Source: DATFWC01 sp963777755
Lineage (GTDB): Bacteria > Pseudomonadota > Alphaproteobacteria > Rhizobiales > Xanthobacteraceae
Direction of reading: 5' to 3'
Length of the DNA: 64,000 nucleotides
Assembly: GCA_963777755.1 (NCBI GenBank)
Contig: CAVZSC010000030.1
Coordinates: forward strand, 558,001 to 622,000
Shown here: positions 1 through 8,326 of the stretch, piece by piece
Numbering within the stretch: the stretch's first letter is position 1
Layout of the letters: each line of letters opens with the position of its first letter
The notes under the pieces: model-generated
Seen by the model: the letters and a program-made list of their open reading frames with translations, nothing else
Database searches by the model: none
Told to the model about the DNA's origin: nothing
Translations under genes and position numbers: made by a program

Positions 1-204
1 GCGACCAAGGTCTGGCCGGACAGCCGGCCCACCATCGAGCTCGGCGAGATTGCGATCACCCGGGCGCTCGACACCAAGAGGATCGAAAACACGCTCCTGT
101 TCATGCCGACCAACCTGACCAAGGGCATCGACGTCTCCGACGACCCAATCCTCGAGACCCGCACCGAGGCTTATGGGGAATCATACGCCCGGCGCACGAA
201 ATAG
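1..204 (+). CDS. Catalase-related peroxidase (SrpA-like), C-terminal end only
   Basis: The frame is open from the left edge and stops at TAG 202-204, leaving the last 67 residues of a protein that begins outside the window. The tail follows the pattern of heme catalase-related peroxidases: an ELGEIAITRAL strand, then FMPTNLTKGIDVSDDPIL and a final AYGESYARR. In the family this segment closes the catalase barrel. The heme ligand and the active-site His lie upstream and cannot be seen, so activity cannot be judged. The family assignment rests only on this conserved tail. Confidence 0.75.
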   Translation, partial: ATKVWPDSRPTIELGEIAITRALDTKRIENTLLFMPTNLTKGIDVSDDPILETRTEAYGESYARRTK

Positions 205-566
205 GACGACCCGGTCGGGATGACGGCGCGCATCATACCGACGCCTCCGGCCGGATCGGCAGGAGGATTTCAAGGCGTGCCCCGCGCGGCACGTTGTGCG
301 TCGCCCGCAGGCGCCCGTCGTGCGCCTCGACGATGGAGCGGCTGATCGGGAGACCAGTAGTCGAACCGGCCGGAGGGCCCCAGTACCCCGCTTCCCATGT
401 GAACAAGGCCCTGCCTGTGTTCCATCTCTCCTCTCCTGTCAATTCTTGACTCTGACCCCTCCGCCCCGTCCGTGGGCGTCGGATGGTGGCCCCGCGAGAC
501 ACCTACCCTGGAATTGGGATCTCCTGAGGCGGAAGTCAGGGGCGCTGGGCCGCGAAGGATGCGGCG
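205..566. other. Stretch without an intact gene
   Basis: These 362 bases lie between the peroxidase tail and the convergent end of a Bug receptor gene. The only recognisable content is a histidine-kinase scrap on the minus strand (233-355, listed separately). The rest, 356-566, has short open frames on both strands but none resembles a known family or carries a ribosome binding site. Confidence 0.6.
233..355 (-). pseudogene. Remnant of a sensor histidine kinase (extreme C-terminus)
   Basis: About 40 residues read GLPISRSIVEAHDGRL, then NVPRGARLEILLPI and a stop. This is the last part of a HATPase_c domain, where the G2 box (normally GMGLAISRSIVEAHGGRLWA) leads to the final strand. The first Gly-Met-Gly is degraded to TTG in protein terms, and upstream of it the frame turns into unrelated sequence, so the H-box, N-box and G1 box are absent. 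The same region of the intact kinase at 27528-28976 is clearly related. It is best read as the leftover of a deleted or rearranged kinase gene. It could instead be chance similarity, but the match runs over about 35 residues. Confidence 0.65.
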
Positions 567-1535
567 TTACTCCACGGTCGCGCCGGAGAGCTTGACCGCC
601 TGTGCCCATTTGGCGGTCTCCTCGCCGATGAACGTCGCCAACTCGCCCGGCGTGAACCGCATGGGCGTCGCGGCAAGCGCGGCGAACCTCTCCTTGATCC
701 CGGGGTCGTCCTGCGCCGCATTGATCGCGCCGTTGAGCTTCGCGACGACGTCGCCCGGCGTGCCGCGCGGAGCGACGAAGCCGAACCATGCGCTCGCCTC
801 GTAGCCCGGCACGGTGTCGCCGATCGGCGGCAGGTCGGGCAGGAGCGCGATGCGCGACGCGGTGGTGACGGCGAGCGCCCTCACCGCGCCCGACCGGATA
901 TGCGAGATGGCGGACGTGACGTCGCCGAACATCACCTCCACCTGCCCGGCCACCAGGGCGGTGACGGCGGGAGCCGAGCCGCGGTACGGCACGTGGACGA
1001 GATCGACGCCGGTCATGGCTTTGAACAGCTCGCCCGCCAGATGCACCGTGGTGCCGCTGCCCGAGGACGCCATGTTGATCTTGCCGGGATTGGCCTTGGC
1101 GTACGCGATGAAGGCGCCGACGCTCGTCGCGGGTACTGACGGGTGCACCAGCAGCGCGTTCGGCACCCACGCAAGCCCGGCCACCGCCACGCTGTCGCGG
1201 GCGAAATCGAACGGCAGCTTTTTGTACAGCGTGCTGTTGATCGTGTTGGCGGAGGCGCAGACAAGGATCGTGTAGCCGTCAGGCGGCGCATTGAGCGCCG
1301 CCTCGGTTGCGATGTTGCTCCCCGCTCCCGGCTTGTTCTCGACGACGAATTGCTGGCCGAGCCGCTCGGAGAGCTTTTGCGCGATCAGGCGCGCCAGCAC
1401 GTCGGTCGGACCGCCGGCGGGAAATCCGACCATGAGCCGCACCGGGCGCACCGGGTAGCCATCCGCCGCCTCGGCCGGTCCGGCGAGCGACAGGGCGGCG
1501 AGCATCAGTGCGGCGGCATGGAACCGACGGGTCAT
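567..1535 (-). CDS. Bug/TctC-family tripartite tricarboxylate transporter substrate-binding protein
   Basis: A periplasmic solute receptor of 322 residues. The chosen ATG at 1535 gives a clean signal peptide (MTRRFHAAALMLAALSLAG, cleavage near AEA-ADG); the frame extends upstream to 1571 but those residues look non-coding. The mature part has the family hallmarks YPVRPVRLMVGFPAGGPTD near its start, VVENKPGAGSNIATEA, and the later VPYRGSAPAVTALVAGQVEVMF that forms the ligand pocket. No tctA or tctB genes are adjacent, so this is one of the orphan Bug receptors common in Rhizobiales and Burkholderiales. The ligand, usually a carboxylate, cannot be told. It is divergent from the exonuclease gene with about 40 bp between the starts. 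Confidence 0.9.
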   Translation of the reverse strand: MTRRFHAAALMLAALSLAGPAEAADGYPVRPVRLMVGFPAGGPTDVLARLIAQKLSERLGQQFVVENKPGAGSNIATEAALNAPPDGYTILVCASANTINSTLYKKLPFDFARDSVAVAGLAWVPNALLVHPSVPATSVGAFIAYAKANPGKINMASSGSGTTVHLAGELFKAMTGVDLVHVPYRGSAPAVTALVAGQVEVMFGDVTSAISHIRSGAVRALAVTTASRIALLPDLPPIGDTVPGYEASAWFGFVAPRGTPGDVVAKLNGAINAAQDDPGIKERFAALAATPMRFTPGELATFIGEETAKWAQAVKLSGATVE

Positions 1536-1577
1536 CGCGGCTTTGATTTCCCTGCATCCAGCCCGTAACAAGGCGCG

Positions 1578-2342
1578 ATGAAGATCGTCACCTTCAACGT
1601 CAACAATATCAGGAAGCGCCTGGCGAATTTAACCGACTGGCTGCGGACGGCCAGGCCCGACATCGTGTGCCTGCAGGAGCTGAAGGCGACCGATGCGGAA
1701 TTTCCCGCCGACGCGATCCGCAGCGCCGGCTATGCGGCCGTGTGGAAAGGGCAGAAGAGCTGGAACGGCGTCGCCATCCTGGCGCGCACGGCGCCCATCG
1801 TCACGCGCACCGAATTGCCCGGGGACAACGCCGACACGCAAAGCCGCTACATCGAAGCCGCCGTCAACGGCATTCTCATCGGCTGTCTTTATCTGCCCAA
1901 CGGCAATCCGCAGCCGGGGCCGAAATTCGACTACAAGCTGGCCTGGTTCCGCCGCCTCAGCCGCCATGCGGCCAAGCTCTACAAAGCAGGGGTGCCGGTC
2001 GCGCTCGTCGGCGACTTCAACGTGGTCCCGACCGACCGCGACATCTATCCCACGACATCGTGGGACGACGACGCGCTGCTGCAGCCGCAGAGCCGCGCCG
2101 CCTTCGCGCGTCTAATGAAGCAGGGCTGGATCGATGCCGTCCGCGCGCTGCACCCCGAGGCGCCGATGTACAGCTACTGGGACTACAAGCGCAGGCGCTG
2201 GGAGCGCGACGCCGGCCTGCGGCTCGATTTCATCCTGCTCAGCCCGGACCTCGCCAAGCGCCTGAAGGCCGCGGGCGTCGACCGCGCCGTTCGCGGCGCG
2301 CCGAACGCCAGCGATCATGCGCCGGTGTGGGTGGAGCTTTAA
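1578..2342 (+). CDS. xth: Exodeoxyribonuclease III
   Basis: 254 residues, the normal length for the ExoIII/APE1 family of metal-dependent AP endonucleases and 3'-5' exonucleases acting in base excision repair. The visible motifs are all present: NVNNIRKRL at the N-terminus, LQELKATD with the metal-binding Glu, WNGVAIL, YLPNG, GDFNVVP with the catalytic Asp and Asn, RLDFIL, and the terminal SDHAPV with the Asp-His pair. The product should therefore be active and cytoplasmic. Its last four bases overlap the end of the convergent TetR gene. Confidence 0.93.
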   Translation: MKIVTFNVNNIRKRLANLTDWLRTARPDIVCLQELKATDAEFPADAIRSAGYAAVWKGQKSWNGVAILARTAPIVTRTELPGDNADTQSRYIEAAVNGILIGCLYLPNGNPQPGPKFDYKLAWFRRLSRHAAKLYKAGVPVALVGDFNVVPTDRDIYPTTSWDDDALLQPQSRAAFARLMKQGWIDAVRALHPEAPMYSYWDYKRRRWERDAGLRLDFILLSPDLAKRLKAAGVDRAVRGAPNASDHAPVWVEL

Positions 2343-2968
2343 GGCCGGCCCCTCGCCGCTCGTCCCTTCTTGAGGGCGTGGGCGGCGATCAAGGCTTCGC
2401 CCATGCGCGACAAGCGGGCGCCCAAGTTGTCGCGGCCGACGCTTTGCGCCATCACCCGCGCGCCCTCGAGCAGCAGCTGCAGCTCGTCGGCCAGCATGTC
2501 GGGATCGCCGAGGCGGGCGGATCGACACAGCTCCGCCAGCCGGAGGCGCTGCGCGACCTTGTAGGCTTCGATCACCGGGCGCGCCGGATGATCCTGCTCG
2601 GGCAATTCGACGGCCGCGTTCGCCAGGGGACAGCCGCGTTGGGCGCGGTTCTCGACGTGATCGGCCATGTCGGCGAGCCAGGCGCGCAGCTGCGCCAGCG
2701 GATCACCGGGATGCTGCCGGCCCAATTGCTCCCAATAGGCGTCCATCGCCTGCGCGGAGCAGCGCAGGTATTCGGCGACCAACGCGTCCTTGGACGGAAA
2801 GTGCCGGTACAGCGTCATCTTGTTGGTGCCGGCCGCTTCCGCGATCGCGTCGACCCCGACGGCACGGATGCCTTGACGATAGAACAGCTCCGCGGCGACC
2901 GCCCGGATCCGTTCACGCGGGGGAATTCCCTCGGCTTTTCCGGATCTTGCGCCTGACGTGAAAGACAT
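2339..2968 (-). CDS. TetR/AcrR-family transcriptional repressor
   Basis: 209 residues. The N-terminal helix-turn-helix spans roughly residues 15-65 and shows the family pattern RIRAVAAELFYRQGIRAVG, then IAEAAGTNKMTLYRHFPSKD. The C-terminal half is the ligand-binding helical domain (QLRAWLADMADHVENR, CPLANAAVELPEQDHP), of the type seen in small-molecule-responsive repressors. A GGAG ribosome binding site lies 7 bases before the ATG. Two identical 18-bp repeats (2991-3008 and 3020-3037), placed 23-69 bases upstream and facing the divergent secreted-protein gene, look like its own operators, so autoregulation is likely. The inducer is unknown. Confidence 0.9.
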   Translation of the reverse strand: MSFTSGARSGKAEGIPPRERIRAVAAELFYRQGIRAVGVDAIAEAAGTNKMTLYRHFPSKDALVAEYLRCSAQAMDAYWEQLGRQHPGDPLAQLRAWLADMADHVENRAQRGCPLANAAVELPEQDHPARPVIEAYKVAQRLRLAELCRSARLGDPDMLADELQLLLEGARVMAQSVGRDNLGARLSRMGEALIAAHALKKGRAARGRP

Positions 2969-2990
2969 TTCCGGCTCCCCCTTGACGCGG

Positions 2991-3037
2991 GTGTTACCGG
3001 TCAGTACCTATCCGATCAGGTGTTACCGGTCAGTACC
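2991..3037. promoter_or_regulatory. Tandem TetR-type operators
   Basis: The 18-mer GTGTTACCGGTCAGTACC occurs twice without mismatch, at 2991-3008 and 3020-3037, 29 bp apart start to start. Each copy holds the imperfect palindrome TACCGGTCAGTA, the style of TetR-family operators. They lie between the divergent starts of the TetR gene (2968) and the small secreted-protein gene (3088), so binding could control both. The 29-bp spacing is close to three helical turns. Confidence 0.75.
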
Positions 3038-3087
3038 AAACTAGTCGATGCCGCCCGGTGCCACAAGCCACGAGATGGAGATGTGTC

Positions 3088-3447
3088 ATGCGGAAATTCC
3101 TCGCCATCATTGCCCTCGCAATGGCCTTCGCATCGCCGGCCTTTGCGCAGTCGTACAATCCGGACATCGGATCCGGCAACATCGTGCAGGTGCCCGGCGG
3201 ACAGACAGCCTGGACAGGCATCCCGCAGGGTGCCGCGCGCGGCGGCTCGACCAGTGCCTATGGGGCCGTTACGCCGTTCGGCTCCCCGGGGGCGGCACAG
3301 CCCAGGCAAAGCGGCGCCAGCTCTGCGCGCGAGGCAGCCCTGCGCGAGTGCAGTGCCATGGGCCGGCGGTACACGCAGACGACCTGGGGCACCATGGAGC
3401 TGCATCAGTTCCGCACCTGCATGGCGCAGCGCGGGCACGCGGAATGA
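3088..3447 (+). CDS. Small secreted protein of the AQSYxPDIGSGNI family
   Basis: The ATG at 3088 is chosen because GGAG sits 7 bases upstream and the protein then opens with a standard signal peptide (MRKFLAIIALAMAFASPAFA-QS). The mature chain of about 99 residues starts QSYNPDIGSGNIVQ, is rich in Gly, Ala, Ser and Thr, and ends with a short Cys-containing helix (ALRECSAMGRRYTQTTWG, then RTCMAQRG). The two cysteines could form a disulfide in the periplasm. Two other proteins in this window (16433-16702 and 29295-29609) begin their mature part in the same way, marking a local paralogous family. No function is known to me. Expression is probably under the divergent TetR regulator. Confidence 0.75.
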   Translation: MRKFLAIIALAMAFASPAFAQSYNPDIGSGNIVQVPGGQTAWTGIPQGAARGGSTSAYGAVTPFGSPGAAQPRQSGASSAREAALRECSAMGRRYTQTTWGTMELHQFRTCMAQRGHAE

Positions 3448-3466
3448 TGTGATGTGACGTCCGGCG

Positions 3467-4780
3467 CTATCCCGCGCCGACCACCCGTGCCACTGCCAGC
3501 GCCAGGTCCTCGCGCCCCGGCGCGGCGACCAGTTGGACGCCCACGGGGAGCCCGCCGACCTTGCCGCAGGGCGTCGCCAGGCTCGGCACCCCGGTGACGG
3601 TCCACAGGCTCTGCAGCTTCTGCTCGCCCGTTCGGTCGGACACCTTCGGCGCCGAGCCGTCGGTCGCCGGGGTGAGGATGACGGTGTCGCCCGCGAGCAG
3701 TTCGAGGATGTGTGCGCGATAGAAGGCCGCGTCCGCGACCGCCGCGTCGTAGGCGTCCTGCGTGGTGGCGCGGCCGGCCTGGATGATCTCGCGGAAGCGC
3801 TCGCTCATCCGGTGGGCATGCTTGTCGTAGTCGGCGCCGTGTCGCTCCGCCAGATCGCGGAAGATGATCGTCTCATAGCACGCGATCAGCCGGGAGAAGC
3901 GATCGGGCAGATCCACCGCGCTCACCTGCAAGCCCGCGCCTTCGAGCGCGCGCTGGGCGCGATCGAGCGCCGCCGCAGTGGGTGCTTCGATGCGGTCGCT
4001 GAGCGGCCCGTCGACGCGCAGCACGCGCGTCGACGGCGGCAGCGCACGCAGTCGCGGCGGCGCGATCTCGACGCCGCCGGCATCGCCTCCCTCGCGGCCG
4101 AACATCACCTCGGTCGCCAGTGCAATGTCCTCGACCGTCCGCGCCATCGGTCCCACGTGGTCGAGGCGGGGCGAGAGCGGCATCGCACCCGCCGTGCTGA
4201 TGGCGCCGAGCGTCGGCTTCAGCCCGAACACGCCGCAGAAGATGGACGGCCGGATGATCGAGCCGACCGACTGCGTCGCCACCGCAATCGGCACCATGCG
4301 GGCGGCGATGGCCGCGCCCGAGCCGCTCGACGAGCCGCCCGGCGTGTGCGCCGGGTTGTGTGGGTTGGTGGTCGGCCCGGCATGGGCGATCGCGTATTCG
4401 GTCGTCACCGTCGTGCCGACGATCACGGCGCCGGCCTCGCGCAGCCGGCGCACGACCGCCGCATCCGTCGCCGGCACACGGTCCGCATAGATCGGCGTGC
4501 CCCAGGTGCAGCGCATGCCGGCGACGTCGACCGTGTCCTTTACGGCGACCGGAATGCCGTGCAGCACGCCCTGCGCCGGTATGCGGTCGCACGCCTTGGC
4601 CTGCGCGACGGCCCCTTCCTCGTCGAGGTCGACGAAAGCCTTGACCACCGGCTCCCGCTCCCGAATCCGCTTCAGGCAGCTCGCCACGATGTCGACGGCG
4701 GAACAGTCGCGTCGTGACAGCAGGTGACGCAATTCGGTCGCAGACAGGTCGGCAAGCTCGGACACGAGGCCAGGCTCCAT
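3467..4780 (-). CDS. Amidase-signature-family amidase
   Basis: 437 residues from the ATG at 4780; the open frame upstream to 5587 is only the shadow of the permease gene. The Ser-cisSer-Lys triad is visible: Lys in VAVKDTVDVAGM (about residue 77), the cis-Ser in GGSSSGSGAAIAAR, and the nucleophile Ser in SVGSIIRPS followed by FGLKPT. The family hydrolyses amide bonds of small molecules to acid plus ammonia. The gene begins 8 bases after an ABC permease gene and 3' of a receptor gene, so the product probably acts in the cytoplasm on whatever that importer brings in. The nucleophile strand reads SVGSIIRPS where many members have TGGSIRIPA, suggesting a divergent subfamily. The substrate is unknown. 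Confidence 0.88.
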   Translation of the reverse strand: MEPGLVSELADLSATELRHLLSRRDCSAVDIVASCLKRIREREPVVKAFVDLDEEGAVAQAKACDRIPAQGVLHGIPVAVKDTVDVAGMRCTWGTPIYADRVPATDAAVVRRLREAGAVIVGTTVTTEYAIAHAGPTTNPHNPAHTPGGSSSGSGAAIAARMVPIAVATQSVGSIIRPSIFCGVFGLKPTLGAISTAGAMPLSPRLDHVGPMARTVEDIALATEVMFGREGGDAGGVEIAPPRLRALPPSTRVLRVDGPLSDRIEAPTAAALDRAQRALEGAGLQVSAVDLPDRFSRLIACYETIIFRDLAERHGADYDKHAHRMSERFREIIQAGRATTQDAYDAAVADAAFYRAHILELLAGDTVILTPATDGSAPKVSDRTGEQKLQSLWTVTGVPSLATPCGKVGGLPVGVQLVAAPGREDLALAVARVVGAG

Positions 4781-4788
4781 TGCGTAGC

Positions 4789-5598
4789 CTATCCGGGGCG
4801 CGGATAGGCCCAGGGAAACAGCGCTGTGGTGGTCCAGACGAACACGCGGTCGGCGACCGTGCTGAACAGGCCCAGCACGATGAGTCCGCCGAACATCTTG
4901 TCCACCTGGAAATTGGTGTGCGCGAGCTCGATCATGTAGGCGACGCCGTGCATGGCGCCGGCGATCTCCCCGGCGACGAGCGAATAGAAGCCGATCGGCA
5001 GCGCGGTGCGCAGGCCGGACAGGATCATCGGCAGCGCTGCCGGTAACGTGACCTCGAGCAGCAGCACGCGCTCGTTGGCGCCGAGGGCCTGCGCGGCGTT
5101 GACGTAGACGCGATCGATGCCGAGGACGCCGAGATGCGTGCTGATCCACACGACGAAGAACACGCCCCAGAACACCAGGAAGTATTTGGAGAACTCGCCG
5201 AGGCCGAACCACAGCACGGCGATCGGCACGAAGGAGATCGGCGGAATCGGCCGCAGCATCTGGATGATCGGGGAGAAGATCGCACGGGGCAGCGCGTAGC
5301 GGCCGGTCAGCGTGCCGAGCAGCACGCCGAGAAACGCGCCGGCGGCATATCCGACCAGAAGGCGCTGGCCGCTCGCCGCCACATCGAGCAGGAGCTGGCC
5401 CGACCGGGCCATCTGCAGCGTCGTCATGACCACCTTGGTGGGCGGCGGAAACAGCGCCGGGTTGAGGGTGCCGGAGCGGGAGATCCATTCCCACAGCAGA
5501 AAGACGAACGCGACGGAAGCGACGCTCGCCATGGCGAGCGCATGGCGCCGGCCGGCCGCGGCCAAGCGGGCACGCGCCGCTCCCCATGCGACCGTCAT
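4789..5598 (-). CDS. ABC transporter permease (SsuC/TauC/NrtB type)
   Basis: 269 residues from the ATG at 5598, chosen because it gives the usual short cytoplasmic N-terminus; longer starts up to 5721 would run back into the upstream gene. About six membrane helices are visible, with the cytoplasmic EAA loop ALGANERVLLLEVTLPAALP that docks with the ATPase. The PPISFVPIAVLWFGLG segment is typical of nitrate/sulfonate/taurine/riboflavin-precursor permeases. The start lies inside the end of the receptor gene (35-bp overlap), so the two are translationally coupled. No ATP-binding subunit is encoded next to it, so the ATPase must come from elsewhere or has been lost. Confidence 0.88.
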   Translation of the reverse strand: MTVAWGAARARLAAAGRRHALAMASVASVAFVFLLWEWISRSGTLNPALFPPPTKVVMTTLQMARSGQLLLDVAASGQRLLVGYAAGAFLGVLLGTLTGRYALPRAIFSPIIQMLRPIPPISFVPIAVLWFGLGEFSKYFLVFWGVFFVVWISTHLGVLGIDRVYVNAAQALGANERVLLLEVTLPAALPMILSGLRTALPIGFYSLVAGEIAGAMHGVAYMIELAHTNFQVDKMFGGLIVLGLFSTVADRVFVWTTTALFPWAYPRPG

Positions 5599-5632
5599 GC
5601 GACGCCGCGTGCCGCGCGGGCGCGGCGCCGAG

Positions 5633-6604
5633 CTAGAATCCGCTGATTCTGTCGGGCGCGATCCGCCGGAGATGCTCGAGCTCGATGAGGCCGCGGAGCG
5701 TGCGGTCGATATCGGAGACATTGGCGGGCTTTCCCGTGGAGGCGTCCCAGTCGGCTTGCTTCTTCATGAGCTTGATGATGTCGGCGTCGAGCCCGAGCTT
5801 GAAAACGAAATTGTCGCGGATCCCCGTCATGGTCGCGACGTCCATCTGCACCGCGTCGGCGATGATCTTGATCGTCTCGGCGGGGTTGGCGTTGATGAAG
5901 CGCTCGGCGTCGACCAGCGCCTTGACGAAACGGTCCACGACGTCGGGATTCTTCTTGAGGTAGTCGCGCATGCCGACGATGCTGAAGGTCTCGACGTAGA
6001 TGCCGCGCGCCTGGATATTGAGCGCCTTCTCGCCCAGGAGCTTGCGGCCGTTGTAGATGTGCGGCTCCCAGATCGCGTAGGCGTCGACGTCGCCGCGCTC
6101 GAGCGCAGCCGCCATGTCCTGCGGCCGCAGATTGATGATCGTGGCGTCGGACGGCTTTAAGCCCACCGAGGCGAGCGTCGCCACCACCATGTATTCGGCG
6201 CTGGTGCCGACCGCGGTCGCGATCTTCTTACCCTTGAGATCGCCCACCACCTTGATGCCGCGGTCCGCGCGCACGAGGAACTGAACGTCGTTGTCGGACG
6301 CCTCCATGGTGGCAACGATCGCGATCGCCTGGCCAGTCAGGCCGGCACGCATCACCGGAGTCTCCGCCACGGTCGCCAGATTGGCGCTACCGCCGATCAG
6401 CGCGTCGAGGGCGAGCTTGCCGCTGGTGACATTGCGGACTTCCACCTCGAGCCCGTGCCGGCCAAAAATTCCCTTGGCATGCGCCACGATGGTCATGCCG
6501 GAGATCGGCGACAGGTTCTGAAACAGCACGACCTTGTCGGCCGCAAGCGCGCTGCCGCTCCACAGCGCGGCGGCCAGGGCGACGTAAAGCGCCAGTCTCG
6601 TCAT
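5633..6604 (-). CDS. ABC transporter substrate-binding protein (SsuA/NMT1-like)
   Basis: 323 residues. The ATG at 6604 has a strong upstream GAGGGGAG and gives a signal peptide MTRLALYVALAAALWSGSALA. The mature chain begins ADKVVLFQNLSPISGMTIVAHAKGIF and goes on with GDLKGKKIATAVGTSAEYM and GDVDAYAIWEPHIYNG, the hinge and ligand-contact segments of the periplasmic-binding-protein-2 group that takes up sulfonates, nitrate, thiamine precursors or aromatics. It is the first gene of the receptor-permease-amidase unit. A perfect TTTCCT-ACG-AGGAAA palindrome 39 bases upstream (6643-6657) may be its operator. The amidase neighbour suggests an amide-type ligand. Confidence 0.88.
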   Translation of the reverse strand: MTRLALYVALAAALWSGSALAADKVVLFQNLSPISGMTIVAHAKGIFGRHGLEVEVRNVTSGKLALDALIGGSANLATVAETPVMRAGLTGQAIAIVATMEASDNDVQFLVRADRGIKVVGDLKGKKIATAVGTSAEYMVVATLASVGLKPSDATIINLRPQDMAAALERGDVDAYAIWEPHIYNGRKLLGEKALNIQARGIYVETFSIVGMRDYLKKNPDVVDRFVKALVDAERFINANPAETIKIIADAVQMDVATMTGIRDNFVFKLGLDADIIKLMKKQADWDASTGKPANVSDIDRTLRGLIELEHLRRIAPDRISGF

Positions 6605-6642
6605 CCGCAGCTCCCCTCGTTGTTGCACACGAAGCAAAAATA

Positions 6643-6657
6643 TTTCCTACGAGGAAA
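6643..6657. promoter_or_regulatory. Perfect 15-bp palindrome, candidate operator
   Basis: TTTCCT-ACG-AGGAAA lies in the 140-bp gap between the end of the second amidase and the start of the ABC receptor gene, about 39 bases upstream of the latter's ATG. Its perfect symmetry and position fit a repressor site for the receptor-permease-amidase unit. No regulator is encoded next to it, and 6-bp arms can arise by chance. Confidence 0.35.
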
Positions 6658-6744
6658 GCAAGATTTGGGCCACCCGGGGGGCGACGCTTGGTGCAGATCG
6701 ACAGGGCACGGCCCGCTCCTTTGCCCAATTGCTCGGCACGCTGA

Positions 6745-8313
6745 TCAATTGCCGGGCGAGCGACCGCATGCGGTGCCGACTGTCGCGGCTGATCGCGATG
6801 CGTCGAACGCGTGGCCGATCGCCGCGATCTGCGCGTCGTGGAATGCGGGCGCGATGAGCGTGATGCCGGCCGGAATGCCGTTGCGATAGAAGCCGGACGG
6901 CACGGCGAGCGCGCACAAATCGAACAGGTTCACCGCGTAGGAGTAGTATCCGAGGTTGGTGTTGCGCGCGATCGGATCGGCCTCCACCTCGGCGATCGTG
7001 TACCAGGTGCCGGCGGTCGGTACGACGAGCAGATCGATGTTCTCGAACGCGGTCTCGACCTCCCGCTTGAGCTCGAGCAGCCGGTAGTGCGCCGTGAATG
7101 CATCGACGGCGCTCCAGCGCGCCGCGCTCGCGATGATGCCTCGCGTGACCGGCAGCACCGCATCCGCATTGGCGGCGACGAAGCCGCCGACCGCGACCGC
7201 CCGCTCGGCGATCCACGGGCCGTCGAACAACAGGCGGCCGGCCTCGCGGAACGGCCGGAAGTCGACCTCCTGCCTGTGGCCACCGAGATGCTCCAGGCGG
7301 GCAACGGCGGCGGCGAAGATCGCCGGCGCCTCGGCATTGCCGAAGAATTCGAGGTCGCTCGCCCGCGGCACGCCGAAGCGGAAGCCCACAGGGGCGGCGG
7401 CCAGGCCGAAGGCGAAGTCCATGGGCGCGGGGCGCGAAAACACGCTCTCCGCATCGAAGGCGCGCATCGCCTCGGCGACGGCCGTCGCGTCCGGCACCGT
7501 GCGGGCGAAGACCGACACGCAATCGACCGTGGGACAATTGGGAACGAGGCCGTGCGTGCTGATGGTGCCGCGCGTGGGTTTGAGCCCGACCACGTTGTTG
7601 AACGCCGCCGGGATCCGCCCCGAGCCGCCGGTGTCGGTGCCGAGCGTGAAGCTCACCTGGCCGAGCCCGACCGCGACCGCCGAGCCGGAGCTCGATCCGC
7701 CGGAAATGACGGCGCGGTCATAGGCCGAGCCACAGGCGCCGTATGGCGACCGGACGCCGGAGAGGCCGGTCGCGAACTGGTCGAGATTGGTCTTGCCGAT
7801 GCAGATGGCGCCGGCACTTTCGAGCCGCGCCACGCATGCGGCCGATGCGGCGGGCCGATAGGCGAAGGCCGGGCAAGCCGCCGTGGTCGGGCAGCCGGCG
7901 ACATCGATGTTGTCCTTGACGGCGAACGGGATGCCGTAGAGCGGAAGAGAGTCAGGCGGCCGCGTCGCGAGGTCCTGCGCCGCCGCGATGCACTCGGCTT
8001 CCGGGCGCAGGTGGATCCAGACATCCCGCCGGGCATTGCGGGCGATCCGCCGATACACGGCGCGCACCACGTCGGCCGGCGTCACATGGCCGGCGCGATA
8101 AAGGGAGCGCAGCGTCTCCACGTCGAAAGGCGTGGTGTCGGGATTCCAGGACAGACTGGAATCTGTGCTCGCTCGCGTGCGGGGGGGCCCATCGCGGTGC
8201 GTCACGGCGTCCTGCATGAGCGAGCCGTCGCACGCGCCGGCCGGCCCCTTCAAGCAACTACTTGCCTCGGGGTCGGGTGGCGGGCACGCCGCGTCGGTCG
8301 ACGTCGGGCGCAT
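6745..8313 (-). CDS. Amidase of the allophanate-hydrolase (AtzF) type, amidase domain only
   Basis: 522 residues. The core is very like the amidase half of allophanate hydrolase: IPFAVKDNIDVAGCPTTAA with the catalytic Lys, IGKTNLDQFATGLSGVRSP, the cis-Ser in ISGGSSSGSAVAVG and the nucleophile Ser in TDTGGSGRIPAAF. Full AtzF proteins continue into a separate C-terminal domain of about 130 residues, absent here; the chain ends soon after AITLIAPAFHD-type sequence (ITLIAPAFHDAQIAAIG) with an Arg/Ser tail. The first 55-60 residues are also unlike the family and the start is uncertain: ATG 8313 has AAAGAGGAG directly against it, ATG 8217 has no ribosome site. It may act on allophanate or another malonamate-like amide. 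An IS66 element is inserted 50-60 bp upstream. Confidence 0.82.
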   Translation of the reverse strand: MRPTSTDAACPPPDPEASSCLKGPAGACDGSLMQDAVTHRDGPPRTRASTDSSLSWNPDTTPFDVETLRSLYRAGHVTPADVVRAVYRRIARNARRDVWIHLRPEAECIAAAQDLATRPPDSLPLYGIPFAVKDNIDVAGCPTTAACPAFAYRPAASAACVARLESAGAICIGKTNLDQFATGLSGVRSPYGACGSAYDRAVISGGSSSGSAVAVGLGQVSFTLGTDTGGSGRIPAAFNNVVGLKPTRGTISTHGLVPNCPTVDCVSVFARTVPDATAVAEAMRAFDAESVFSRPAPMDFAFGLAAAPVGFRFGVPRASDLEFFGNAEAPAIFAAAVARLEHLGGHRQEVDFRPFREAGRLLFDGPWIAERAVAVGGFVAANADAVLPVTRGIIASAARWSAVDAFTAHYRLLELKREVETAFENIDLLVVPTAGTWYTIAEVEADPIARNTNLGYYSYAVNLFDLCALAVPSGFYRNGIPAGITLIAPAFHDAQIAAIGHAFDASRSAATVGTACGRSPGN

Positions 8314-8326
8314 CTCTCCTCTTTAA

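Noticed and set aside
3467..5587. A 706-residue amidase with a long N-terminal extension
   Set aside because: The extension is an out-of-frame reading of the permease gene; the amidase family start is at the ATG at 4780.
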